From: Callorhinus ursinus
Lineage: Eukaryota > Chordata > Mammalia > Carnivora > Otariidae
NCBI RefSeq assembly: GCF_003265705.1
Contig: NW_020312785.1
Span: forward strand, 131,174,861-131,238,860
Reading direction: 5' to 3'
DNA: 64,000 bases
Part shown: positions 23,266 to 35,174 of the stretch, in pieces
Numbering within the stretch: the first letter of the stretch is position 1
Layout: each line of letters starts with the position of its first letter
The notes under the pieces: model-generated
Database searches by the model: none
What the model was told of the DNA's origin: nothing
What the model saw: only the letters and a program-made list of their open reading frames with translations
Program-made: the position numbers and the translations under genes

Positions 23266-23760
23266 AAAGGTAAAACTTCACTAGGAAGATCATGAAAGAA
23301 GGAAGTGGTAAATTGAACTTCGTTAAAGGTTTAAAATTTTGTGCTTCAAGAGACATCATTAAAAAAATGAAAAGACAAACCACAGGCTCAGGGAAAAATA
23401 TTTTTTGAATCACATATCTGGTAAAGGACTTCTTATCCAGAATGAAAGAGCTTTTAAAGCTCAATAGCAAGACAAATAACCCAATTTAAAACAATGGGCA
23501 GAAGATCTGAATAGGCACTTCAGCAGAGAAGATATACAAATAGCCAACAAGCTTGTTAAAAGATGCTTTACATCATTAGTCATTAGGAAGATGTGAATTC
23601 AAACTGTAGTGAGATACCACTTTATCCCCACTAGAATGGTTATCATTAAGAACAAAAAATCAAAAGTGTTGTCAAGGAAGTAGAGAATTTGGAATACTTA
23701 TATAACAGGTGAAATGTAAAATAGTGCAGCCACTTTGGAAGAATTTGGAAATTCCTTTTT
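23266..23760 (+). mobile_element. Old L1, plus strand, left half of a split copy
   Basis: Reads forward through the C-terminal part of L1 ORF2: 'ttgtgcttcaagagacatca', 'gcacttcagcagagaagata', 'gagataccactttatcccca', then 'agtgcagccactttggaaga'. Many stops and frameshifts. The text stops at about 23,760 and continues at about 34,160, so the copy is split by some 10.4 kb of later insertions. Confidence 0.8.
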
Positions 23761-24740
23761 TTTAAAAAAGATTTATTTGTTTTCTAGCTTTATTGACATA
23801 TAGTTGACAGATAACATTGTGTAAGTTTAAGATGTACACATGACGATTTGATATACATATCTATTGCAAAATGTCTACCACAATATGGTTAGTTAACATC
23901 TCCATTTCCTCGCATAATTAATTACCTTGTGTGTGTGTTTTGAAAACATTTAAGATCTACTGCCTTAGCAACTTTCAAGTATATCATACTAGAGTCACAA
24001 TGCTGTACATTATATCTCCAGAACTTACTTATTTTATAACTGGGAGTTTGTATCTTTTGACAACATCTCCCTATTTCCCCAACCTCCAGCCTCTGGAAAC
24101 CACCATTCTACTATCTGCTTCTATGAGTTTAGCTTTTTTAGATTCCACTTATAAGTAAGATTATACAGTATTTGTCTGTCTCTGTGTGACTTATTTCACT
24201 TAGCATAATGCCCTCAGGGTCCATTTATGTTGTCACAAATGGCAGAATTTCGCTCTTTCTCATGACTGAATAATATTCCATTGTGTATTTATATAACATT
24301 TTCTTTATCCATTTATTGGTGCATGAAGACTTAGGTTGTTTCCATATCTTGGCTATTGTGAATAATTCTGCAGTGAACATGGGAGTTCAGATATTCCTCC
24401 AAGATCCTGATTTCATTTTCTTTGGACATATACCCAGAAGTGGGATTCCTGGATCATAGAGTAGTTCTACTTTAATTTCTTTAGGAACCTCCATACTATT
24501 TACACCAATTTACATTCCCAACAACAGTGCATGAGGGTTCCCTTTTCTCTACATCCTCTCAACACTTGTTCTCTCTTGTCTTTTTGGTGATAGCCATTCT
24601 AACAGTTGTGAGGTGCTATCTCATTGTGGTATTGATTTACATTTTCCTGAGAATGAGTGATGTTGAACACCTTACATGTAACTATTGACTATTTGTATTC
24701 TTTGGAAAAATATCTACTTAGGTCCTCTGCTGATTTTTTG

Positions 24741-24758
24741 AAAATATTTTATTTGTTT

Positions 24759-24802
<44 letters not shown>

Positions 24803-24941
24803 AAGTTGGGGGAGCAGCAGAGGGAGAGGGAGAACCAGGCTCCCTGCTCAGCAGGAAGCCTGATGTGGGGTTCCATCCCAGGACCCTGGGATCATGACTT
24901 GAGCCGAAGGCAGATGCTTAACCAACTGAGCCACCCAGGCA
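24741..24941 (-). mobile_element. Can-SINE with long GA run, minus strand
   Basis: 'tatttgtttatttgagagag' leads into an expanded GA dinucleotide tract (about 24,763-24,800), then 'ggctccctgctcagcaggaa' and head complement 'actgagccacccaggc'. The flanks 'gctgattttttg' and 'ggctgggttttttt' suggest a decayed duplication. Confidence 0.93.
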
Positions 24942-25489
24942 TGGCTGGGTTTTTTTTCTTTTTTTATCATTTTGGTTGTTTTATTTTGCTAATAAGTTGT
25001 ACGAGTTCCTTATATATTTTGTTTATTAAGTCCTTATCAGATGGATGGTTTGCAAATCTTTTCTCTCATTCCTTAGGTTGCCTTTTCATTTTGTTGATGA
25101 TTTCCTTCACTGTGCAGAAAATTTTTAGTTTGATATAGTCTCACTTATTGATTTTTGCTTTTGTTGCTTGCACTTTTGGTGTTATACCCAAAAAATCATT
25201 GCTAAGAGCAACATCAAAGAACTTGTTCCCTATGTTGTCTTCTAGAAGTTTTAGGGCTCAAGGCTTAAATCTTTAATCCATTTAGAGTTAATTTTTGTGG
25301 CTAGTATAGAATAGGGATCCAATCTCATTCTTCTGCATGATTATTCAGTTTCCCCAGCACTATTTATTGAAGAGACCATTCTTTGCCCATTTAGGGTTCT
25401 TGGCTCTCTTGTCAAATAATAGTTGAATGTATATGTTAGGGTTTATTTCTGGGCTCTTGATTCTGTTCCATTAATACTTGTCTATTTTT

Positions 25490-25678
25490 GGGGCACCTGG
25501 GTGGCTCAGTTGTTAAGCATCTGCCTTTGGCTCAGGTCATGGTCCTAGGGTCCTGGGATCGAGCCCCGCATCGGGCTCCCTGCTCAGCGGGAAGCCTGCC
25601 TCTCCACTCCCCCTGCTTGTGTTCCCTCTCTCGCTATGTATCTATCTGTCAAATAAATAAATAAAATAAAATAAATAC
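25490..25678 (+). mobile_element. Can-SINE, plus strand, inside L1
   Basis: Well-preserved SINEC: 'gggcacctgggtggctcagt', 'gggatcgagccccgcatcgg', '(AAATA)n' tail. The short duplication 'ctattttt' is at 25,482-25,489 and 25,679-25,686. It interrupts the ORF2 region of the minus-strand L1. Confidence 0.95.
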
Positions 25679-27342
25679 TATTTTTATGCCAGTATAATAT
25701 TCTTTGATTACTATACTTTGTAGTATAGTTTGCCTTCAGGAAGTGTGAAGCTTTCAGCTTTATTTTTCTTTCTCAGGATTGTTTTGGCTATTTGGAGCCT
25801 TTTGTGGTTCTATATGAATTTTATGATTGTTTTTCTATTTCTGTAAAGAATACCATTGGAATTTTGATAGGGATTGCATTGAATCTATAGGCAGCTTTGG
25901 GTAGTATGGACTTTTTAACAGTATGAATTCTTACTATCCATAAACATGAATTTTCTTTCTATTTATTTGTGTCTTCAGTTTCTTTGAACAAATCTTTATA
26001 GTGTTCAGTGTATAGATCTGTTACCTCCTTGGTTAAATTTTTTTTTTTAATTTACACTTAAGTATTTAAGTTGTTTGTGTTTATATTTTTATTGTTTTTA
26101 AGTATTTTATTGTGTTTATTGTTTTTGATGCTATTGTAAATGTGATTGCTTTCTTTATTTCTTTTTCAGAGATTCAGAAATTCAACTGATTTTCGCACAT
26201 TGTTTTTGTACACTGAAACTTTATTAAATTCACTGAACAGTTCTAATAGTTTTTTGTGTAGTCTTAGAGTTTTCTATGTTAATATCATGCCATCTGCAAA
26301 CAGAGACAATTTTGCTTCTTCCCTTCTGGTTTGGATAATTTTTATTTATTTTTCTTGCCTAATTGCTCTGGCTAAGATTTCTAGTATTATGTTGAATAGG
26401 AGTGGTGGTGAGAGTGGGCATCCTTGTCTTGTTCCTGATCTTAATGGAAAAACTTTTAATCTTTTATTGTTCAGTATGATGTTAGCTATGGCATTGTCAC
26501 ACATGGCCTTTATTACGTTGAAGTGTATTCCTTCTATATTCAGTTTTTTGTTTTAATCATGAAATCATGTTGTATTTTGTCAAATGCTTTTCATGCAGCT
26601 ATTGAGATGGTCATATGATTTTTATCTTTCATTCTATTAATGTTGTGTCACATTTATTGATTTGCATAGGTTGAACCATTTTTGCATCTCAGGGATAAAT
26701 CTCATTTGATCATGCTCTATGATACTTTTAATGTGCAGTTCAATTCAATTTGCTCGTATTATGAGAATTTTTGCCCAATACTTAACAAGGATATTGGTCT
26801 GTAGTTTTCTTTTCTTGTAGTTTCCCTATCTGATTTTGGTAAATGGTAATTAATACTGGTTTTGTAAAATTTTGGAATTTTGGAGTGTTCCTTCTTCATT
26901 TTTTGGGAAGAGTTTGAGAAGGATTGGCATTTATTCTTTTTTGTTGTTTTTGTTAACATCCAGTGTTATATTAATTACAGGTATACAATATAGTGATTCA
27001 AGAATTCTATGCATTATTCAGTGCTCATCATGAATAGTATACTCTTTAATCCCCATCACATATTTTACTAATCTTCCCACCAGTTCCCCTCTGGTAGCCA
27101 TCAGTTTCTTCTCTATAGTTAAGAGTCTGTTTCTTGGTTTGTCTTTTTCTTTCCTTTGCTCATTTGTTTTGTTTCTTAACTTCCATATATGACAGAAATC
27201 ATATGGTATTTGTCTTTCTCTGATTGACTTATTTCACTTACTATTATACTCTCTAGCTCCATCCATGTTGTTGCAAATGGCAAGATTTCATTCTTTTTTT
27301 ATGGCTGAATAATATTCCATGGTATATAAACACGTCTTCTTT

Positions 27343-27545
27343 CTTTCTTTATTTTTTTAATAAGATTTTATTTATCTGACAGAGAGAGACACAGCGAGAG
27401 AGGGAACACAAGCAGAGGGAGTGAGAGAGGGAGAAGCAGGCTTCCCGCGGAGCAGTGAGCCTGATGCGGGGCTCGATTCCAGGACCCTGGGATCATGACC
27501 TGAGCCGAAGGCAGACGCTTAACAACTGAGCCACCCAGGTGCCCC
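27343..27545 (-). mobile_element. Can-SINE, minus strand, inside the L1 3' UTR
   Basis: Full length and well preserved: 'gacacagcgagagagggaac', 'ctgatgcggggctcgattcc', 'tgagccacccaggtgcccc'. The exact 17-bp duplication 'ataaacacgtcttcttt' is at 27,326-27,342 and 27,546-27,562. Confidence 0.97.
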
Positions 27546-28013
27546 ATAAACACGTCTTCTTTATCCATTCATCTATTAATGGACACTTAGGCTGCTTTCA
27601 TAATTTCGCTATTATAAATAATGCTGCAATAAACATAGGTGTGCATATATATCTTTTCAAATTACTGTTTTTGTATTTTTTGAGTAAATCCCCTGTGGTG
27701 CAATTCCTGGACCATAGGGTAGTTCTATTTTTAATTTTGTGAGGAAACTCCATACTGTCTTCCACGGTGGCAGCACCAGTTTTCATTCTCACAAACAGTG
27801 CAAGAGGTTTCCTTTTTCTCCACATCCTCACCAACACTTGTTGTTTCTTGAGTTTTTTATTTCAGCAACTCTGACAGGTGTGAGGTGATATCTCATTGTA
27901 GTTTTGATCGCATTTCCCTGATGATGAGTGTTGTTGAGCATCTCTTCATGTGTCTGCTGGTCATCTGGATGTCTTCTTTGGAGAAATGTTCATTCATGTT
28001 TCTGCTCATTTTT

Positions 28014-28205
28014 TTTTTAAGATTTTATTTATTTATTTGAGAGAGAGAGAATGAGAGATAGAGAGCACGAGAGGGAAGAGGGTCAGAGGGAGAAGCAGAC
28101 TCCCCGCTGAGCAGGGAGCCCGATGTGGGACTCGATCCCGGGCCTCCAGGATCATGACCTGAGCCGAAGGCAGTCGCTTAACCAACTGAGCCACCCAGGC
28201 GCCCC
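28014..28205 (-). mobile_element. Can-SINE, minus strand, inside L1
   Basis: 'aagattttatttatttattt', GA-rich middle, 'gggactcgatcccgggcctc', 'gccacccaggcgcccc'. The exact 12-bp duplication 'ctgctcattttt' is at 28,002-28,013 and 28,206-28,217. Confidence 0.97.
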
Positions 28206-29905
28206 CTGCTCATTTTTAATTAAATTGTTTTTTGGGATGTTGAGTTATATAAGTTCTTTATATATTTTGGATACTAACCTTTCATTAGGTATATCATTTA
28301 CAAATATCTTTGCCCATTCTATAGGTTATCTTTGCATCAAAAGCCTTTCATTTTGATGTAACCCAATAGTTTACCTTTGCTTTTATTTCCCTTACCTCAG
28401 GAGACAATATCTAGAAGGATGTTGCTATGACCAATGTCAAAGAAATTACTGCTCATGCTCTTTTCTAGGATTTTTAAGGTTTCAGGTCTCACATTTAGGT
28501 CTTTTATCCATTTTGAGTTTATTTTTTGTATGGTGTAAGAAAGTGGTCCAGTTTCATTCTTTTGCTTGTAGCTGTCCAGTTTTGCCAACATCATTTGTTG
28601 AAGAGACTGACTTTTTCCTTTTGCATTTTCTTGCTTCCTATGTCAAAGATTAATTGGCCATGTAATTGTGGGCTTATTTCTGGGCTTTCTCTTCTGTTCC
28701 ACTCATCTATGTATCTATTTTTTTCCCCCGTACCATACTGTTTTTATTACCACAGTTTTGTAACATAACTTGAAGTCTGGAATTGCAATATATCCAGTTT
28801 TGTTTTTCATTTTCCAAGATTGCTTTGGCTATTCAGGGTCTTTTGTGGTTCCATGTAAATTTTAAGATTGTATGTTCTAGGTATGTGAAAAATGCTGTTG
28901 GTATTTTGATAGGGATTGCATTAAATGTGTAGATTGCCTTAGGTGGTATAGACATTTTAATGATATTTGTTCTTCTGATCCATGAGCATGAAATGTCTTT
29001 CCATTTCTTTGTGGCATCTTCAGTTTCTTTCATCTACGTTTTATAGTTTTCAGAGTACATGTCTTTCACCTCTTTGTTTAAGTTTATTCTTAGATATTTT
29101 ATTATTTTTGCTGTAATTGTAAATGGGATTGTTTCCTTAATTTCTCTTTCTGCTGTTTCATTATTAATGTATAGAAATGCAATAACTTTCTGTACATTGA
29201 TTTTATGTTCTGCATCTTTACTGAATTTGTTTATCAGTTCTAGTAGTTTTTTGGTGGAGTCTTTAAGGTTTTCTATATGTAGTATCATGTCATCTGCAAA
29301 CAGTGCAAGTTTTACCTCTTCCTTACCAATTTGGATGCTTTTACTTCTTTTTGTTGTCTGATGCTGTGTCTAGGACTTAAATAAAAGTGGTGAGAGTGGA
29401 CATCCTTGTCTTGTTCCTGACCTTAGGGGAAAAGTTCTCAGTTTTTCTCCATTGAATATGATGTTAGCTGTAGGTTTTTCATATAAGGCCTTTATTATGT
29501 TGAGGTATGTTCCTTCTAAACCTACTTTGTTGAAGGTTTTTATCATGAATGGATGTTGCACTTTGTTGAATCCTTCTTCTGCATCTATTGAAATGATCGT
29601 ATGGTTCTTTCTTTTCTCTTATTGATGTGATGTGTCACATTGATTGATTTGCAAATATTGAACCATGCTTGCATCTTGGGAGTAAATCCCATTTGCTCAC
29701 GGTGAATGATTTTTTTAAATGTATTATTGGATTTGGTTTGCATCTATGTTCGTCAGAGATATTGGCCTGTAATTCTTTTTTTGTGGTGTCTTTATCTGGT
29801 TTTGGTGTCAGATTAATGCTGTCCTCATAGAATGAATTTGGAAGTTTTCCTTCCTCTTCTATTTTTTGGGATAGCTTGGAAAGAATAGGTATTAACTCTT
29901 CTTTA

Positions 29906-30104
29906 AAAAAAGATTTTATTTATTTATTTGAGAGAGAAAGAGAGAGAATACAAGCAGGATTAGGAGCAGAGGGAGAGGGACAAGTAGACTCCATGCTGAG
30001 GGTGGAGCCTGACGATGCAGGGCTTGATCTCACAACTCTGAGATTATGACCTGAGCTGAAATCAAGAGTCAGATGCTCAACTGACTGAGGCACCCAGGTG
30101 CCCC
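29906..30104 (-). mobile_element. Can-SINE, minus strand, inside L1 ORF2
   Basis: More diverged SINEC: 'agattttatttatttatttg', 'gatctcacaactctgagatt', 'tgaggcacccaggtgcccc'. The decayed duplication 'aggtattaactcttcttta' / 'aggtcctaacccttttttа'-like is at 29,887-29,905 and about 30,105-30,123. Older than its neighbours by divergence. Confidence 0.93.
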
Positions 30105-31264
30105 AGGTCCTAACCCTTTTTTAAATATTTGGTAGAATTCCCCTGAGAAGATGTCTGGTCATGGGCGTTTCTTGGGAATTTTTTGATTACTGATTCAATT
30201 TCATTGCTGGTAATTGGTCTATTCAAATTTTCTATTACTTTCTACTTCAGTTTGATAATTTATGTTTCTAGAAATTTACCCACTTCTTCTAGGTTGTCCA
30301 GTTTGTTCACATATAATTTTTTAATAATATTCTCTTATTTCATTGATCTGTTCTATTCCATTTTTTTAGATTCTGTAATTTTTTTTTCTGCTCTAATCTT
30401 CCTTATTTCCTTTCTTTGCTGGTTTTGGGTTTTGTTTGATCATCTTTTTCTAGTTCCTTTAGGTGTAAGGTTAGGTTGTTTATTTGAGATTTTTCTTGCT
30501 TCTTGAGGTAGGCCTGTATTGTTATAAAGTTCGTTCTTAGAAGTGCTGTTGCCATATCCCAAAGATTTTGGACTTTTGTGTTTTCATTTTCATTTTTTGT
30601 CCATGTAATTTTTTATTTCTTCTTTGATTTCTTGGTTGACCCATTCATTATTTAGAAGCATGTTATTTATCCTCCATGTATTTGTGCTCTTTCCAGGTTT
30701 TTTCTTGTGGTTGGTTCCTAGTTTCATAGTGTTGTAGTCAGAAAAGATGCATGGTGTGACTTTGATCTTTTTGAATTTGTGGAGACTAGTTTTGTGGCCT
30801 AATATGTGATTTTTTTTCTGGAGAATGTTCTGTGTGCACTTGAAAAGAATGTGTATTCTGCTCTTTTAGGATGGAATGTTCTGAATCTTTCTGTTAAATT
30901 CATCTGGTCCAGTATGTCATTCAAAGCCACTGTTTCGTTGTTCATTTTCTGTTTGGGTGATCTGTCTATTGATGTAATGGGGTGTTAAAGTTCCCTACTA
31001 TTATTGTATTACTGTGGATTATGTTTGTTATTTCTTGATGTTTGTTATTAACTGTTTTACGTATTTGGGTGTTATCATGTTGGGTGCATAGATATTTTCA
31101 ATTGTTATATCTTCTTGTTGGATTGTTCCTTTTATCATTATATAATGTCCTTCCTTGTTTCTTGTTACAGTTTTTGTTTTAAAGTCTATTTGTCTGATAT
31201 AAGTATTTCTATCCCAACTTTCTTTTGACATCCATTTGCATGATAAATGTTTCTCCATCCCTTC

Positions 31265-31446
31265 CTTTATTTTTTTAAGAGAGGGAGAAGGTGGGGGGGG
31301 AGGAAGGGCAGAGGAGAGAGAATCCCAAGCAGGCTCCAAGACCAGCATGGAGCCTGACATGGGGCTCAATCTCACAACGCTGAGTTGATGACCTGAACCG
31401 AAATCAAGAGTTAGACACTTAACTGACTGAGTCACCCAGGTGCCCC
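31265..31446 (-). mobile_element. Can-SINE, minus strand, inside the L1 endonuclease region
   Basis: Diverged SINEC with a G-run ('ggtggggggggaggaaggg', about 31,290), 'aatctcacaacgctgagttg' and 'gagtcacccaggtgcccct'. The imperfect duplication 'ttctccatcccttc' / 'tttccattccctct' flanks it. It makes part of an otherwise L1-derived minus-strand frame look like a longer chimeric ORF. Confidence 0.92.
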
Positions 31447-34159
31447 TTTCCATTCCCTCTCAATCTGCATGTGTGTTTAGGTCTGAAATGAGTCTCTTGT
31501 ATGCAGCATATAGATGGATCTTTTTTTTTAAATTCATTCTGTCACCTAGGTCTTTTGATTAGAGCATTTAGTCCACTTACATTCAAAGTAGTTATTGATA
31601 GATATGTATTTATTGCCATTTGGTACTTGTTTTGTGGTTATTTTTATAGTTCTTCTCTGATCCTTTCTTCTCTTGCTCTCTTTCATGGTCTGCTGGCTTT
31701 CTTTAGTGATATACTTGGATTCATTTTTCTTTATGTTTTGCATATCTATTACTGGTTTTTGATTTGTGGTTACTATTAGTTTGTATATAACAATTTCTGC
31801 ATATAGCAGTCTATATGAAGTTGATAGTTGCTTAAGTTTGAACCCATTCTTACTGCACCCTACCCCATGTTTTAGGTATATGGAGTAATATTTAACATCC
31901 TTTAATTTTGTGAATCCCTTGACTGATTTTTACAGGTATATTTATTTTTACTGCTTTTGTGTTACCTGCTTTTCTTACTCTTACTTATGGTCTTACATAT
32001 CCACTCAAAAAGTCCCCTTTAACATTACTTATAGGGATTGTTTAGTGGTCATGAACTCCTTTAGATTTAGTTTATCTGAGTTTATCTTAATTGCTCCTTC
32101 TATTCTGAATGATAGCCTTGCTGGATAGAGAATTCTTGGTTGCAGATTTTTTTTTTCCCTTTCAGCGCTTTGAATATATCATGACACTCTCTTCTGGCCT
32201 GCAAAGTTTCTGCTGAAAAATCCACTATAGCCTTATGGGGTTTCCCCATAACCTTACAGGGTTTCTCTTTCTGCTTTTAAAATTTTCTCTTTATCACTAT
32301 GTTTTGCCATTTGGTTACTATGTGTGTTGGTGTGGACCTCCTTGGATTGATTTTGTTGGGGTAGCTCTCTGCCTCCTGGATCTGGATATCTGTTTCCTTC
32401 CTCAGATTAGGGAAATTTTCAGCTATTATTTCTTCAAATAAATTTTCTTCTCCCTTTTCTCTCTCTTCTTCTGGGATTCCTATAATGTGAGTGTTATCAT
32501 GCTTGATGGGGTTGCCGAGTTCCCTAAGTTTATTCTCATTTTTGCATAATTTTTTTTTCCCTCACTTCCTTAGCTTGATTACTTTCCATTATTCTGTCCT
32601 TCAGGTCATTAATTCATTCCTCAGCTTCTTCTAGCCTGCTACTTATTCCATCTAGTGTATTTTTAATTTCATTTATTGTGTTCTTTGTCTCTGATTGGTT
32701 CTTTTTAAATAGTTTTCTATCTCTTTGTTAAGGATCTCACTGATGTCCTTCACTCTTTTCTAAGTCCAGTGAGTATCTTTATGATCATTATTTAAATTCT
32801 CGATCAGTTATATACATTTCACTTAGGTCTCTTGCTATGGTTTTGTCCTGTTCTTTCATTTATAACATATTCCCCTATCTCCTCATTTTGCCTGACTCCT
32901 GGTGTCTGTTTCTGTGTGTTAGGAAAGTCAGCTAGGTCTCTTGCTCTCCAAAGCAATGGCCTTATGAGGATGAAGTCCTCTAGTGCCCTGCAGTGCAGTG
33001 TCCCCTCTTCACCAGAACCTGGCGCTTTAGGGGGTGTCTCCTATATGCATGTGTGCACCCTGCTGTTGTGTCCTGGCCACTTTTTCCTTTGATCTAGTCA
33101 TCTGCCGAGACTCTCTTTGCCTGTTGTGGGCAGTGTTTTGTCCTGGCCAGAGTGGGGCATTCAGTTTTAACAAGATGCATACTGGTCTGCTTTTGACATG
33201 AAACTGCTGCTGCAGCTACTGGGATGGGGCCACCCTAGCGGTGGGTGGGCGGCATTCTAGCAGGATCCACAAAGCTTGCAAAGTGGGTGGGGCCTACGAT
33301 TTTAACAAGGTATGCCTCAGGTTTACACAGAGTCCACTGCAGCCTCAGGCACTGCTGCCAGGAAAATGCGTGGGTTGGGAGAGGTGTGGGCAAGGTCTGT
33401 GCTGGTCTTCTGGGGGAGGGGACCTGCAGTGCCAGGACTGACTGGGACATGGATCTGCTGAAGTATTTGGGGAGGGGGTGGTGGCCCTGCCTTTATGCTG
33501 AGCAGCAGGGGAAGGAGATGGTGTCTGCCAGCTCCTTTGTTCTTGGAGGAGTACCTCAGTGATTCCTGTCCTTCTGGGACATGCTCCAAAGTGAATAAAC
33601 TACTCTCCCTCTCACATGTCCCAAGCATTTTTCAAATTTCTGCTTCTATGCTGTATTTCAGCAGGCTGTTTATCATGCTATCACTTTAAGGGTAGGGACT
33701 CAGATTCCTCTTGCCCTCTGGGGTTTCCCAGATCCAATCCTGCTGATTTTTAAAATTCCAGGCTTTAAGTCCAACCGGTTGTTAGAACCTACAAATTTTG
33801 GCTTTTTCCACTTTCAAAGCTAAATTTTATGGAGATTCGTCTTCCTGGGGGGGACTCCCCAGTGTAATAGTCTGTCTCTTGCCCTTGTCCAGGCCATGGT
33901 TCTCTCCTTCCCCCTCCACCCAGGATAGCCACAGCTCTGCACTGTCTCCACCCTTCCTATCCTCTTTAATGTGTCTTCTTCTCTGCCTTTACCTGTCGAG
34001 TTTGTTCTGCCAATCTTTGGACTGTTTTCTGGGTTATATACACTGATGTGAGTGTTTTCTAGTTGTATCCTTGCAAGGAGGTGAACTTAAAGTCCTCCTA
34101 CGCAACCATATTCCCAGCCTCAGCTATAGTTATTTTTAATTCTTTTGTCCTTTAACCTT

Positions 34160-34775
34160 TATTTAGGCAATTTCTTAAAAATTAAACAGTTTATCATAAA
34201 TTTATCATGTGGTCCAACTATTTCACTCCTAGTAATCTACCTATAAGAAATGAAAACATGTCTACCCAAAGACTTGTACACAAATGTTCATAGCAGGGTT
34301 ATTAATAATAGCTCAATACTGAAAAATCCCTAGAGTCCACCAACTGCTGAATGGATAGTAAAATGTGATATTTCCAAATAATAGAATACCACTCACCAAT
34401 AAAAAGGAATGGGCTAGTAACACATGTATCATATGGATGAATCCCAAAATCAGTGTGTGAAGTGAAAGAAGCCAAACACAGAATGTCACATGTTATATAA
34501 TTTCATTTCTATGAAATGTCCAGAAAAGGCAAATCTACAGAGACAGAAAGTAGTCGCTTGTGGCTGGAGATGGGGATTGAGAGTGACTTCAGATGGGTGT
34601 GAAGTATCTTTTTGGGGCGACGGGAATGCTCTAAAATTGGATTGTAGTGACAGTTGCATAATTCTGTGAAGTTTCTAAAACTTACTGAATCATATACCAA
34701 AAAGGGTGAATTTAATTGTGTATAAGTAATATCCCGGTAAAGCTGTCAAAAATAATAAAAGAAAAATGAAATATT
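34160..34775 (+). mobile_element. Old L1, plus strand, right half of the split copy
   Basis: Continues the text that broke off at 23,760: 'ggcaatttcttaaaaattaa', 'tatttcactcctagtaatct', 'acacaaatgttcatagcagg', 'gaatgggctagtaacacatg', ending in an A-rich tail near 34,750-34,775. The left edge repeats the sequence just before 23,765 ('atttggaaattcc' against 'atttaggcaatttc'). That is the expected target-site duplication of the inserted minus-strand L1. Confidence 0.8.
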
Positions 34776-35174
34776 TAAAACATTTCTCCAACTCTTTAGT
34801 AGAAGAGCGTAAGAAAATACACCATGATTGTAATGACAGTATGTAAAAATAAAACAAAGTGAAACATCTTACCAGGGTAAAACTCTTTTGTCTTTTACCC
34901 TTTGGCCTTTTGCCTTCTTTGTGGCTGGAATGCAGGCTTGATTACTGGATGTATTGCAAGTAGCTTCATCCATGAAGATGAAAGCCACATACTAAGGAGA
35001 GTGTAGCAGGAAGATGGAAAAAACCTGAGGGCTTGATGACATGTTTGAATTGTTGCACCAGCCCAGAATTATCTCCCTCCAGACTTCTGGATATTGAGAA
35101 TAAGAAACATCTGTCTGTTTATGCCAATATTAGTTGAATTTTTGTCACTTGTAGAAAAAATTATATGTTCAAAA
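34776..35174. other. Unassigned sequence, possible MaLR-like LTR at 34,890-35,150
   Basis: 'gccttctttgtggctggaat', 'catccatgaagatgaaagcc' and 'tcttgatgac'-like text is reminiscent of an old LTR in plus orientation. Low confidence. No gene. Confidence 0.35.

Larger units (their letters stand above)
23765..26944 (-). mobile_element. L1 3' UTR plus ORF2 part, minus strand, 5'-truncated
   Basis: Starts with the reversed 3' end ('gctttattgacatatagttg', 'gacttatttcacttagcata'). It then runs back through ORF2: 'tccacatcc'-type 3' text near 24,550, the palm region near 26,286-26,300, and the 'ENYRPISL' RT motif at about 26,790-26,830 on the minus strand. The active-site motif translates as FADG rather than FADD (bases 26,286-26,300), so a catalytic Asp is lost. 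Frames are broken elsewhere too. It carries two SINEs and stops at about 26,944, where a second L1 begins. A short remainder may lie at 34,122-34,160. Confidence 0.82.
28397..31743 (-). pseudogene. L1 ORF2 pseudogene (endonuclease-reverse transcriptase)
   Basis: ORF2 of the full-length minus-strand L1, read from about 31,743 down. The N-terminal stretch at 31,546-31,743 leads into the endonuclease domain. Near 31,030-31,160, 'GHYIMIKGTIQQEDITIE' and 'NIYAPN' are clear endonuclease-domain text. The RT domain contains '[11 protein letters not shown]' (about 29,370-29,420) and FADDM (29,286-29,300). C-terminal text such as '[11 protein letters not shown]' lies at about 28,833 and 'ILDIVS'-like text further left. 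Intact ORF2 is about 1,275 codons; here it survives only as frames of 60-85 codons separated by stops, frameshifts and two SINEs (29,906 and 31,265). In life it would nick and reverse-transcribe L1 RNA at chromosomal targets. Confidence 0.85.
26945..34121 (-). mobile_element. Essentially full-length L1, minus strand, with four SINEs
   Basis: Right to left, the copy has: a 5' UTR starting about 34,121 (GC-richer, about 32,900-34,100); an ORF1-equivalent region (about 31,760-32,900); ORF2 (about 31,743 down to about 28,250); and a 3' UTR with its end near 26,945. Four Can-SINEs add about 775 bp, leaving about 6.4 kb, the usual L1 length. The palm motif FADDM is intact at 29,286-29,300. However, both ORFs are broken by stops and frameshifts, so it cannot move. 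The 3' UTR ('attacaggtatacaatatag', 'agctccatccatgttgttgc') is of older carnivore type, different from the young copies at 14,604 and 62,561. The target-site duplication is unclear. Confidence 0.85.

Noticed and set aside
26146..26556. 136-codon plus-strand frame
   Set aside because: It lies antisense to L1 ORF2; the real coding text is the broken minus-strand ORF2.
31028..31453. 141-codon minus-strand frame that looks like a chimeric protein
   Set aside because: It joins a reversed Can-SINE (31,265-31,446) to the L1 endonuclease region. It is an accident of insertion, not a gene.
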